DNA of 21,099 nucleotides from an uncultured Mycolicibacterium sp. (GTDB taxonomy: Bacteria; Actinomycetota; Actinomycetes; Mycobacteriales; Mycobacteriaceae), in NCBI RefSeq assembly GCF_937941905.1, contig NZ_CALDGS010000127.1, positions 1-21,099 on the forward strand, given 5' to 3'. The translations under genes and the position numbers were made by a program. Shown in pieces: positions 14,393-21,098 of the stretch (positions are counted from its first letter, which is position 1; the number at the start of each line of letters is the position of its first letter). Below the pieces are notes generated by a model. The model searched no databases and was not told where the DNA came from. It worked only from the letters and a program-made list of their open reading frames with translations.

Positions 14393-15274
14393 GTGAGTTC
14401 GAAGCGTGCAGGCAACCGGGAACGGCCCCCGGCCCCGGAGCCGCTGGCCCCGCTGATCGACGCCCACACCCATCTCGACGCGTGCGGCGCGCGCGATGCC
14501 GCGGGGGTCGCGGCGATCATGGACCGCGCCGCGGCGGTGGGGGTGCAGGCCGCGGTGACCATCGCCGACGACCTGGCCTCCGCGCAGTGGACCGAGCGGG
14601 CCGTGGACTGGGATCCACGGGTGTTCGCCGCCGTCGCGCTGCACCCCACCCGGGCCGGTGAGCTGACCGAGCAGGCCCGGGCCGAGTTGGAGCGGCTGGC
14701 GCGGCATCCGCGGGTGGTGGCGGTCGGGGAGACCGGCATGGACCTGTACTGGCCGGGCCGGCTGGAGGGCTGCGCGGACCGCGACACCCAGCGGGAGGCC
14801 TTCGCCTGGCACATCGACCTGGCCAAGCGGGTGGGCAAGCCGCTGATGATCCACAACCGCGAGGCCGACGCCGACGTGCTCGACGTGCTGCGCGCCGAGG
14901 GGGCGCCGGAGACGGTGATCTTCCACTGCTTCTCCTCCGACGCGGTCATGGCCCGGACCTGTGTGGACGCCGGCTGGGTGCTCAGCCTGTCCGGGACGGT
15001 GTCGTTCCGCAACGCGCGGGCGCTGCACGAGGCGGCGCCGCTCATCCCGCCGGAGCAGTTGCTGGTCGAGACCGACGCGCCGTTTCTGACCCCGCATCCG
15101 CACCGCGGGGCGCCGAACGAGCCGTACTGCCTGCCCTACACGGTGCGGGCGCTCGCGGCGTTGCTGGACCGGCCCGCCGAGGAACTGGCCCGGCAGACCA
15201 CCGCGACCGCGATCCGGGTCTACGGGCTGCAGGGCGGGTTGCCGTTGCTAGATCAGTTCGTTACCGTTCCGTAA
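14393..15274 (+). CDS. tatD: TatD-family metal-dependent DNase
   Basis: A 293-aa amidohydrolase-fold nuclease. Family members degrade DNA, including 3'-5' exonuclease and DNA-repair roles. They are no longer thought to be part of Tat export. Metal ligands are visible in DAHTHLD (His25, His27), VGETGMDLYW (Glu), MIHNR (His), FHCFSSD (His) and ETDAPFL (Asp). It corresponds to Rv1008, with about 22 extra basic and Pro-rich residues at the N-terminus. GTG 14393 is chosen because TATGGT lies six bases upstream, so the mRNA should be leaderless. The frame continues far upstream only as antisense of metG. rpfB follows after 56 bp and may be partly co-transcribed. Confidence 0.94.
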   Translation: MSSKRAGNRERPPAPEPLAPLIDAHTHLDACGARDAAGVAAIMDRAAAVGVQAAVTIADDLASAQWTERAVDWDPRVFAAVALHPTRAGELTEQARAELERLARHPRVVAVGETGMDLYWPGRLEGCADRDTQREAFAWHIDLAKRVGKPLMIHNREADADVLDVLRAEGAPETVIFHCFSSDAVMARTCVDAGWVLSLSGTVSFRNARALHEAAPLIPPEQLLVETDAPFLTPHPHRGAPNEPYCLPYTVRALAALLDRPAEELARQTTATAIRVYGLQGGLPLLDQFVTVP

Positions 15275-15320
15275 TCGTAGCTTCGCCGTTACGGCGACCC
15301 TGACCCCGATCACTTCGGAG
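15261..15320 (+). promoter_or_regulatory. Candidate RNA switch / structured leader of rpfB
   Basis: Short complementary segments here can pair in alternative ways. TTAC (15261-15264) can pair with GTAA (15271-15274), and CGCCG (15284-15288) with CGGCG (15292-15296). Alternatively CCGTAA (15269-15274) can pair exactly with TTACGG (15289-15294), which excludes both other stems. A further CCGA/TCGG stem (15306-15309 with 15315-15318) partly covers the probable ribosome site CGGAG (15316-15320), ten bases before the TTG start. No U-tract follows the G+C-rich stem. An RNA switch controlling the rpfB operon has been reported in M. tuberculosis. This is a candidate counterpart, drawn by eye without energy calculation. 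Confidence 0.35.
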
Positions 15321-15330
15321 TATCGAGCTC

Positions 15331-16458
15331 TTGCATGTAGTCACCAGGCTCCACGAAGCCCGTTCGGGCACGCTGCGCCTGCTGGTCGGCGCCATCCTGG
15401 TCACGCTCATCGGTGCCGGTGCCTTCGCGGTGTCGGCCCACAAGACCGTCACCCTCACCGTGGACGGGACCGAGCTGACGGTCTCGACCATGAAGTCGCG
15501 GGTGATCGACATCATCGAGGAGAACGGCTTCAGCGTCGGGGAGCGTGACGACCTCTATCCGGCCGCCCACGAGCAGGTCGGCGACGCCGCCACCATCGTG
15601 CTGCGGCGCAGCCGGCCGCTGGAGCTGTCGCTGGACGGGCAGGAAAGCCGGCAGGTGTGGACCACCGCCGCCACCGTCGACGAGGCGCTGTCGCAGCTGG
15701 CGCTGCACGACGTCGCCCCGGCCGCGGCCAGCCGCGGCACCCGGGTGCCGCTGGACGGGATGAGCCTGGCCGTGGTGACCCCGAAGACCGTGCACATAGA
15801 CGACGGCGGGGTGCAGCGCACCGTGCACCTGGCCGCCCCGAACGTCGGCGCGCTGCTCGCGGCCGCCGGCGCCCCGCTGGAGCAGGGCGACCGGGTGACG
15901 CCGCCGGCCTCGACCCCGGTCGTGGACGGCATGCAGGTGCAGGTCACCCGGATCCGGGTGGAGAAGGTCACCGAGCGGTTGCCGCTGCCCCCGACGCACC
16001 GGCGCATCGAGGACGTCACGCTGAACATGAGCCGGCAGATCGTCGAGGACCCGGGCGCCCCCGGCACCCAGGAGATCACCTTCGCGGTGTCCAAGGTCAA
16101 CGGCGTCGAGACCGGCAGGATGCCAGTAGCCAATGTCATTCTGGAACCGGCCCGTGAGGGTGTGCTGCGGGTGGGCGCCAAGCCCGGGACCGAGGTGCCG
16201 CCGGTCAAGGACCTGCACCTGTGGGAGGCCCTGGCCCAGTGCGAAGCCGGTGGTAACTGGTCCATCAACACGGGTAACGGTTATTACGGTGGCGTCCAGT
16301 TCGACCAGAACACCTGGGAACGGAACGGTGGTCTGCGGTATGCTCCAAGGGCCGATTTGGCAACAAAGGAAGAGCAGATCGCGATTGCTGAAGTCACTCG
16401 GGCGCGGCAAGGGTGGGGAGCCTGGCCCGTGTGTAGCGGAAGAGTGGGGGCATCCTGA
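15331..16458 (+). CDS. rpfB: Resuscitation-promoting factor RpfB
   Basis: Secreted or membrane-anchored cell-wall-lytic protein of 375 aa that stimulates regrowth of dormant mycobacteria by cleaving peptidoglycan. Order: basic N-terminus, one membrane or signal segment (about 15-35), three DUF348 repeats (about 38-80, 93-140, 150-195), a G5 domain (about 205-285), and the C-terminal lysozyme/transglycosylase-like Rpf domain (294-375). The catalytic Glu305 is in CEAGGNW, and Cys304/Cys368 are the likely disulfide. TTG 15331 is the only usable start ahead of the membrane segment, with CGGAG ten bases upstream. Where I recall a lipobox Cys in M. tuberculosis RpfB (AVAAC), this protein has VSAH. 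Its TGA overlaps the presumed CTG start of ksgA. Confidence 0.95.
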   Translation: MHVVTRLHEARSGTLRLLVGAILVTLIGAGAFAVSAHKTVTLTVDGTELTVSTMKSRVIDIIEENGFSVGERDDLYPAAHEQVGDAATIVLRRSRPLELSLDGQESRQVWTTAATVDEALSQLALHDVAPAAASRGTRVPLDGMSLAVVTPKTVHIDDGGVQRTVHLAAPNVGALLAAAGAPLEQGDRVTPPASTPVVDGMQVQVTRIRVEKVTERLPLPPTHRRIEDVTLNMSRQIVEDPGAPGTQEITFAVSKVNGVETGRMPVANVILEPAREGVLRVGAKPGTEVPPVKDLHLWEALAQCEAGGNWSINTGNGYYGGVQFDQNTWERNGGLRYAPRADLATKEEQIAIAEVTRARQGWGAWPVCSGRVGAS

Positions 16459-17333
16459 CTATCCGACTACTCGGCCGTACCGAGATCCGACATCTGGCGA
16501 AGTCCATCGACTTCCGCCCGCGTAAGGCCTTCGGGCAGAACTTTGTTCACGACGCGAACACGGTGCGCCGCATCGTCTCGGCCTCCTCGGTCAACAAGCA
16601 CGATCACGTCCTGGAGGTCGGGCCCGGCCTCGGTTCGCTGACGCTCGGCCTGCTTGATCGCGGTGCCCACGTGACCGCCGTGGAGATCGACCCGGTCCTG
16701 GCGCAGCAGCTGCCCAAGACCATCGCCGACCACTCGCACAGCGAGATCAACCGGCTGACGGTGCTCAACCGCGACATCCTCACGCTGTACCCGCAGGACC
16801 TCGAGGTCCAGCCCACCGCGCTGGTCGCCAACCTGCCGTACAACGTGGCGGTGCCGGCCCTGCTGCACCTGCTGGCCGAGTTCCCGACCATTCGCACGGT
16901 CATGGTGATGGTGCAGGCCGAGGTGGCCGAGCGGCTGGCCGCCGAGCCGGGCAGCAAGGAGTACGGCGTCCCGAGCGCCAAGGTCCGGTTCTACGGCAAC
17001 GTGCGCCGCTACGGCATGGTCTCGCCGACGGTGTTCTGGCCCATTCCGCGGGTGTACTCCGGGCTGGTCCGGCTGGACCGCTACGAGACCTCGCCGTGGC
17101 CGACCGACCCCGAGTTCCGGGAGAAGGTCTTCGAGCTGATCGACATCGCGTTCGCGCAGCGGCGCAAGACCTCCCGCAACGCCTTCGCCGAGTGGGCGGG
17201 CTCGGGCAACGAGTCGGCCCGCCGGTTGCTGGCCGCCAGCATCGACCCGGCCCGCCGCGGCGAGACGCTGTCCATCAAGGACTTCGTCCGGCTGCTGCAG
17301 CGCACCGAGGAGTTCACCTCAACGCGCGGCTGA
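16455..17333 (+). CDS. ksgA: 16S rRNA dimethyladenosine transferase, likely CTG start
   Basis: SAM-dependent enzyme of 292 aa that dimethylates A1518 and A1519 of 16S rRNA (helix 45) late in 30S assembly. Motifs: FGQNF (26-30), SAM-binding LEVGPGLGSLT (53-63), and catalytic NLPYN (126-130). The conserved N-terminus (IRLLGRTEI to FGQNF) lies before the first canonical start, GTG 16563, which would remove it. Upstream in frame there is a TAG at 16434. Between that TAG and GTG 16563 the only near-canonical candidates are CTG 16455 and CTG 16494. CTG 16455 forms a CTGA overlap with the rpfB stop, with a purine-rich AGAGTGGGGG just upstream, so I place the start there. rpfB and ksgA are evidently translationally coupled. 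Confidence 0.9.
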   Translation: MTIRLLGRTEIRHLAKSIDFRPRKAFGQNFVHDANTVRRIVSASSVNKHDHVLEVGPGLGSLTLGLLDRGAHVTAVEIDPVLAQQLPKTIADHSHSEINRLTVLNRDILTLYPQDLEVQPTALVANLPYNVAVPALLHLLAEFPTIRTVMVMVQAEVAERLAAEPGSKEYGVPSAKVRFYGNVRRYGMVSPTVFWPIPRVYSGLVRLDRYETSPWPTDPEFREKVFELIDIAFAQRRKTSRNAFAEWAGSGNESARRLLAASIDPARRGETLSIKDFVRLLQRTEEFTSTRG

Positions 17334-18138
17334 CCTGCGCCAGCAGTTCGGCGCAGTCCGGGTGGCGCAGTTCGGGCTCCTTGGCCAGGGCGCGGCCCAC
17401 CGCGGTGTCCAGCGCGCGTGGCAGGCGGTCATCGCGCACCGACAGCTGCGGCGGCGGCTGGGTCAGGTGCGCCTCCATGAGCTCGGTCTGCGACGCCCCG
17501 GTGAACGGCGGCGCCCCGGTGAGCACCTCGACCAGCGTGCAGGCCAGGGCGTACTGGTCGCTGGCGGCCGACGGCGCCTGGCCGAGCAGCAGTTCCGGCG
17601 CGGTGTAGGGCAGCGAGGCCTGCACCGGCACCGGCCGGCGCGACACCTCCACCCCGTCGGTGCGGACGAACTCCCACACCTCGTGGGCCACCCCGAAGTC
17701 GATGAGCACCGCGCGCACCGGGCGGCCGGGCGCGGCCAGCAGGATGTTGGCCGGTTTGACGTCGCAGTGCACGATGCCGCAGCGGTGCGCGTGGTCGAGC
17801 GCGTCGGCGATCTGGGCCAGCGCGGCGACGCGCTCGGCGGGCCCCGGCAGCCCGGTCACCGGCCCGCCGGTGAGCAGTTCCATCGCCAGCCAGCCCGGCC
17901 CGCTGGCGTACATGCGCACCACGTGCGGGTGGTCGAGCCTCGCGGCGAGCTGGTACTCGCGCTGCAGCAGGGCCAGCCGGTCCGGATCGCGCTCGCCGGT
18001 CTCGAGCACCTTGAGCGCCACCCCGGCGGGCCCGGTGCGGGGCGCGACCGGGTGGGCGCGGTAGACCACCCCGTGCCCGCCGCGGCCGAGCACGCCGTCG
18101 ACGACGTACCCCTCGAACTCCGCCCCGGTTGCAAGCAC
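17314..18138 (-). CDS. Soluble Hanks-type serine/threonine protein kinase
   Basis: A 274-aa kinase that consists of little more than the catalytic domain. Present are the glycine loop GRGGHG (18-23), the VALK lysine Lys43, the helix-C Glu61, the catalytic loop HCDVKPAN (Asp126, Asn131), DFG (147-149) and an APE motif. HCD replaces HRD, making it a non-RD kinase that may not need activation-loop phosphorylation. There is no transmembrane segment and no PASTA or other sensor domain, so it differs from PknA, PknB and similar receptor kinases. GTG 18138 is chosen because TAGGGT lies six bases upstream. GTG 18144 is an alternative. It overlaps the ksgA 3' end by 20 bp and diverges from ispE. I do not recall it between these genes in M. 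tuberculosis. Confidence 0.9.
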   Translation of the reverse strand: MLATGAEFEGYVVDGVLGRGGHGVVYRAHPVAPRTGPAGVALKVLETGERDPDRLALLQREYQLAARLDHPHVVRMYASGPGWLAMELLTGGPVTGLPGPAERVAALAQIADALDHAHRCGIVHCDVKPANILLAAPGRPVRAVLIDFGVAHEVWEFVRTDGVEVSRRPVPVQASLPYTAPELLLGQAPSAASDQYALACTLVEVLTGAPPFTGASQTELMEAHLTQPPPQLSVRDDRLPRALDTAVGRALAKEPELRHPDCAELLAQVSRALR

Positions 18139-18144
18139 AGTCAC

Positions 18145-18150
18145 ACCCTA
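18145..18150 (-). promoter_or_regulatory. -10 element TAGGGT of the kinase gene (leaderless)
   Basis: On the minus strand TAGGGT is followed by six bases (GTGACT) and GTG 18138. This spacing favours 18138 over the GTG at 18144, which would directly abut the hexamer. Confidence 0.45.
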
Positions 18151-18195
18151 GGCGGCCCGCCGGGCGCGAAGTGGCCCGCCGTACCCGCCCGGCGC

Positions 18196-18201
18196 TAGGG
18201 T
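18196..18201 (+). promoter_or_regulatory. -10 element TAGGGT of ispE
   Basis: TAGGGT lies eight bases before GTG 18210 (ispE) and six bases before an out-of-frame ATG at 18208. ispE needs its own promoter here because the kinase gene on the other strand separates it from rpfB-ksgA. Confidence 0.45.
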
Positions 18202-18207
18202 TCTGCG

Positions 18208-18255
18208 ATGTGTCCGGCAACACCGCTTCCGAGTGGGTGCCCACCGGATCGGTGA
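18208..18255 (+). CDS. Possible leaderless 15-codon ORF overlapping the ispE start
   Basis: ATG 18208 opens a frame encoding MCPATPLPSGCPPDR, with stop TGA at 18253. It overlaps the ispE start out of frame. ATG at six bases from the -10 hexamer is a better leaderless start than the ispE GTG two bases further on. If transcription starts at 18208, ribosomes could choose between the frames. It could be chance, since there is no conservation evidence here. Confidence 0.15.
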   Translation: MCPATPLPSGCPPDR

Positions 18256-19166
18256 CGGTCCGGGTCCCCGGCAAGCTCAACCTCTACCTCGGCGTGGGCG
18301 ACCTGCGTGAGGACGGCTACCACGAGCTGACCACCGTCTTCCAGGCGGTGTCGCTGTGCGACGAGATCACCGTGCGCGCCGCGGACGTGCTGTCGCTGGA
18401 GCTGACCGGGGAGGGGGCCGAGGCGCTGCCCGCGGACGAACGCAACCTGGCCTGGCGGGCCGCCGAGCTGATGGCCGAGCACGTCGGCCGCGCCCCGGAC
18501 GTGGCGATCTCGATCACCAAGGCCATCCCGGTGGCCGGCGGCATGGCCGGCGGCAGCGCCGACGCCGCCGGGGTGCTGGTCGCGATGAACGCGCTGTGGG
18601 AACTCGGGGTGCCCCGACGCGACCTGCACGCGCTGGCCGCCCGGCTGGGCAGCGACGTGCCGTTCGCGCTGCACGGCGGCACCGCGCTGGGCACCGGCCG
18701 GGGCGAGGAGTTGGCCACCGTGCTGGCCCGCAGCGAGTTCCACTGGGTGCTGGCCTTCGCCCACCGGGGCCTGTCCACCCCGGCGGTGTTCGCCGAGCTG
18801 GACCGGCTGCGCGCCGTCGCCGACCGCCCGGCGCCGCCGCGGCTGAGCGACCCCGAACCGCTGCTGACCGCGCTGGCGGCGGGCGATCCGGCCGCCCTGG
18901 CGCCGCTGCTGGGCAACGACCTGCAGCCGGCCGCGCTGAGCCTGTACCCGGAGCTGCGGCGCACGCTGCGGGCCGGCACCGAGGCCGGGGCGCTGGCCGG
19001 GCTGGTATCCGGGTCCGGGCCGACGTGCGCGTTCCTGTGCGCCTCGGCCGAGTCGGCGGTGGAGGTCGGTGCCCGGCTGGCCGGGGCGGGGGTGTGCCGC
19101 ACGGTCCGGGTGGCCGGTGGCCCGGTGCCCGGGGCGCGGGTGGTCCCGGCGCCGAGCCGGTTGTGA
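18210..19166 (+). CDS. ispE: 4-diphosphocytidyl-2-C-methyl-D-erythritol kinase
   Basis: GHMP-family kinase of 318 aa. It phosphorylates the 2-hydroxyl of CDP-methylerythritol, the fourth step of the non-mevalonate (MEP) isoprenoid pathway, and so feeds polyprenyl and menaquinone synthesis. N-terminal PGKLNLYL, the substrate motif DGYHELTTVFQAV and the ATP-binding PVAGGMAGGSADAAG are present, plus the C-terminal SGSGPT motif. GTG 18210 is used because residues GNTASEWVPTG before the core look like the N-terminus I recall in other non-tuberculous species. GTG 18237 corresponds to the shorter M. tuberculosis annotation (Rv1011). In M. tuberculosis it follows ksgA directly. Here the kinase gene interrupts that operon. 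Confidence 0.95.
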   Translation: MSGNTASEWVPTGSVTVRVPGKLNLYLGVGDLREDGYHELTTVFQAVSLCDEITVRAADVLSLELTGEGAEALPADERNLAWRAAELMAEHVGRAPDVAISITKAIPVAGGMAGGSADAAGVLVAMNALWELGVPRRDLHALAARLGSDVPFALHGGTALGTGRGEELATVLARSEFHWVLAFAHRGLSTPAVFAELDRLRAVADRPAPPRLSDPEPLLTALAAGDPAALAPLLGNDLQPAALSLYPELRRTLRAGTEAGALAGLVSGSGPTCAFLCASAESAVEVGARLAGAGVCRTVRVAGGPVPGARVVPAPSRL

Positions 19167-19191
19167 GACTTGCCTCAAAAAGCACAAGAGT

Positions 19192-19220
19192 TTGGCGGCT
19201 ACTTAAGAGTCTCTTAAGAT
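19192..19220 (+). promoter_or_regulatory. Promoter with perfect 17-bp palindromic operator ahead of pks16
   Basis: CTTAAGAGTCTCTTAAG (19202-19218) is a perfect inverted repeat of two 8-bp arms around a central T. Its right arm overlaps the -10 hexamer TAAGAT (19215-19220). A TTGGCG (19192-19197) lies 17 bp upstream as a possible -35. A dimeric repressor bound here would block the promoter. I do not recognise the regulator. TAAGAT lies seven bases before GTG 19228 of the small ORF, giving a leaderless transcript that continues into pks16. Confidence 0.6.
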
Positions 19221-19227
19221 GAGCCGG

Positions 19228-19467
19228 GTGGAAACAAGCGGTCGGGTTTTGGGCGCCGCGTCCCGGGTTCGCGGGGCGCGCGGCCGGACGGCCACCGCGA
19301 CCGTGCCCGGCCCTGACGAGCCTGTTTACGGCACATCACCGTTTCGAGACACAATCGCTTCCCAATTGTGCGCGCGTGCCTGCTCGGAATCGCGCGCGGT
19401 GAGGCGGAGCATTATTCATCGGGCAACGGCTGAGGGGCTGACGCCGGGATCCAGGAGGCTGTGGTGA
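19228..19467 (+). CDS. Small basic ORF translationally coupled to pks16
   Basis: A 79-codon ORF (82 if read from ATG 19219) in the 297-bp space between ispE and pks16. I do not recognise it. The predicted peptide is Arg-rich with two cysteines in a CARAC segment, and has no signal peptide or membrane segment. Two things support it. TAAGAT lies seven bases before GTG 19228, the leaderless arrangement. Its stop also overlaps the pks16 start as GTGA (19464-19467). Against it, third-position composition is less G+C-rich than in neighbouring genes, so it may be a leader ORF rather than a functional protein. It occupies the position of Rv1012 in M. tuberculosis, but I cannot verify homology. An inverted repeat CACAAT/ATTGTG (19350-19355, 19365-19370) lies inside it. 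Confidence 0.4.
   Translation: METSGRVLGAASRVRGARGRTATATVPGPDEPVYGTSPFRDTIASQLCARACSESRAVRRSIIHRATAEGLTPGSRRLW
19453..19458 (+). promoter_or_regulatory. Ribosome binding site AGGAGG of pks16
   Basis: A full-strength AGGAGG ends five bases before GTG 19464. This decides against GTG 19461, which would be only two bases away. It is the only strong consensus Shine-Dalgarno sequence I noticed in the window, in contrast to the leaderless starts elsewhere. Confidence 0.8.
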
Positions 19468-21098
19468 GCAGATTTACCGAGAAGATGTTCCACAACGCCC
19501 GCACGGCCACCACCGGCATGGTCACCGGCGAGCCGCACGCACCCGTCCGGCACACCTGGGGCGAGGTGCACGAGCGGGCCCGCCGGATCGCGGGCGGCCT
19601 GGCGGCGGCGGGCGTCGGCCCCGGTGACGCGGTGGGCGTGCTGGCCGGCTGGCCGGTCGAGATCGCCCCGACCGCGCAGGGCCTGTGGATCCGCGGTGCC
19701 AGCCTGACCATGCTGCACCAGCCCACCCCGCGCACCGACCTGGCGATGTGGGCCCAGGACACCCTGAACGTGATCGGGATGATCGAGGCCAAGGCCGTGA
19801 TCGTCAGCGATCCGTTCCTGTCGGCCATCCCGGTGCTCGAGGAGCGCGGGGTCAAGGTCCTCACCGTCGAGGCGCTGCTCGCGCACGACCCGATCGACCC
19901 GGTGGACACCGCCGAGGACGACGTGGCGCTGATGCAGCTCACCTCCGGGTCGACCGGCTCGCCGAAGGCCGTGGTGATCACCCACGCCAACCTGTACTCC
20001 AACGCCGAGGCGATGTTCATCGGCGCCAAGTACGACGTCGAGCGCGACGTCATGGTCAGCTGGCTGCCCTGCTTCCACGACATGGGCATGATCGGCTTCC
20101 TGACCGTGCCGATGTACTTCGGCGCCGAGCTGGTCAAGGTCACCCCGATGGACTTCCTGCGCGACACCCTGCTGTGGCCGCGGCTGATCCACAAGTACAA
20201 GGGCACCATGACCGCCGCTCCGAACTTCGCCTACGCGCTGCTGGCCAAGCGGCTGCGCCGGCAGGCCGAGCCGGGCGAGTTCGACCTGTCCACGCTGCGG
20301 TTCGCGCTGTCGGGTGCCGAGCCGGTGGAGCCGGCCGACGTCGAGGACCTCATCGACGCCGGCAAGCCGTTCGGCCTGCGGCCGGAGGCCATCCTGCCGG
20401 CCTACGGCATGGCCGAGTCGACGCTGGCGGTGTCGTTCTCCGAGTGCGGCGCCGGGCTGATCGTCGACGAGGTCGACGCCGACCTGCTCTCGGCGCTGCG
20501 CCGCGCGGTGCCGGCCACCAAGGGCAACACCCGCCGGCTGGCCACCCTCGGCCCGCTGCTGCGCGACCTCGAGGCGCGCGTGGTCGACGAGGACGGCAAC
20601 GTGCTGCCGCCGCGCGGGGTGGGGGTCATCGAGCTGCGCGGTGCGCCGATCACCCCGGGCTACGTGACGATGGGCGGCTTCGTGCCGGCCCAGGACGAGC
20701 ACGGCTGGTACGACACCGGCGACCTGGGCTACCTGACCGAGGAGGGCCACGTGGTGGTCTGCGGCCGGGTCAAGGACGTCATCATCATGGCCGGCCGCAA
20801 CATCTACCCGACCGACATCGAGCGGGCCGCCCAGCGGGTGCAGGGCGTGCGGCCGGGCGGTGCGGTCGCGGTGCGGCTCGACGCCGGGCACTCCCGCGAG
20901 ACCTTCGCCGTCGCGGTGGAGTCCAACCTGTGGCAGGACCCGGCCGAGGTGCGGCGCATCGAACACCAGGTGGCCCACGAGGTGGTCTCCGAGGTCGACG
21001 TCCGGCCGCGCAACGTCGTGGTGCTCGAGCCCGGCGCCATCCCGAAGACCTCGTCGGGCAAGCTGCGCCGGTCCAGCTCGGTCTCGCTGGTCACCTAG
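19464..21098 (+). CDS. pks16: Fatty-acyl-AMP ligase-like adenylating enzyme Pks16
   Basis: A 544-aa member of the ANL superfamily, FadD/FAAL branch. It activates a carboxylic (probably fatty) acid as acyl-AMP for transfer to CoA or an acyl carrier protein. Despite its name it has no polyketide synthase domains. Motifs: P-loop-like LTSGSTGSPKAV, SWLPCFHDMGM, the adenine-site PAYGMAESTLAV, WYDTGDLGYL, the hinge GRVKDVIIMAGRNIYPTDIE, and the terminal catalytic lysine in IPKTSSGKLRR. Length and sequence are almost those I recall for Rv1013. The start is GTG 19464 behind AGGAGG, overlapping the stop of the small upstream ORF. No carrier protein or PKS gene is adjacent within the window. The TAG ends at 21098, one base before the window edge. 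Confidence 0.95.
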   Translation: MSRFTEKMFHNARTATTGMVTGEPHAPVRHTWGEVHERARRIAGGLAAAGVGPGDAVGVLAGWPVEIAPTAQGLWIRGASLTMLHQPTPRTDLAMWAQDTLNVIGMIEAKAVIVSDPFLSAIPVLEERGVKVLTVEALLAHDPIDPVDTAEDDVALMQLTSGSTGSPKAVVITHANLYSNAEAMFIGAKYDVERDVMVSWLPCFHDMGMIGFLTVPMYFGAELVKVTPMDFLRDTLLWPRLIHKYKGTMTAAPNFAYALLAKRLRRQAEPGEFDLSTLRFALSGAEPVEPADVEDLIDAGKPFGLRPEAILPAYGMAESTLAVSFSECGAGLIVDEVDADLLSALRRAVPATKGNTRRLATLGPLLRDLEARVVDEDGNVLPPRGVGVIELRGAPITPGYVTMGGFVPAQDEHGWYDTGDLGYLTEEGHVVVCGRVKDVIIMAGRNIYPTDIERAAQRVQGVRPGGAVAVRLDAGHSRETFAVAVESNLWQDPAEVRRIEHQVAHEVVSEVDVRPRNVVVLEPGAIPKTSSGKLRRSSSVSLVT

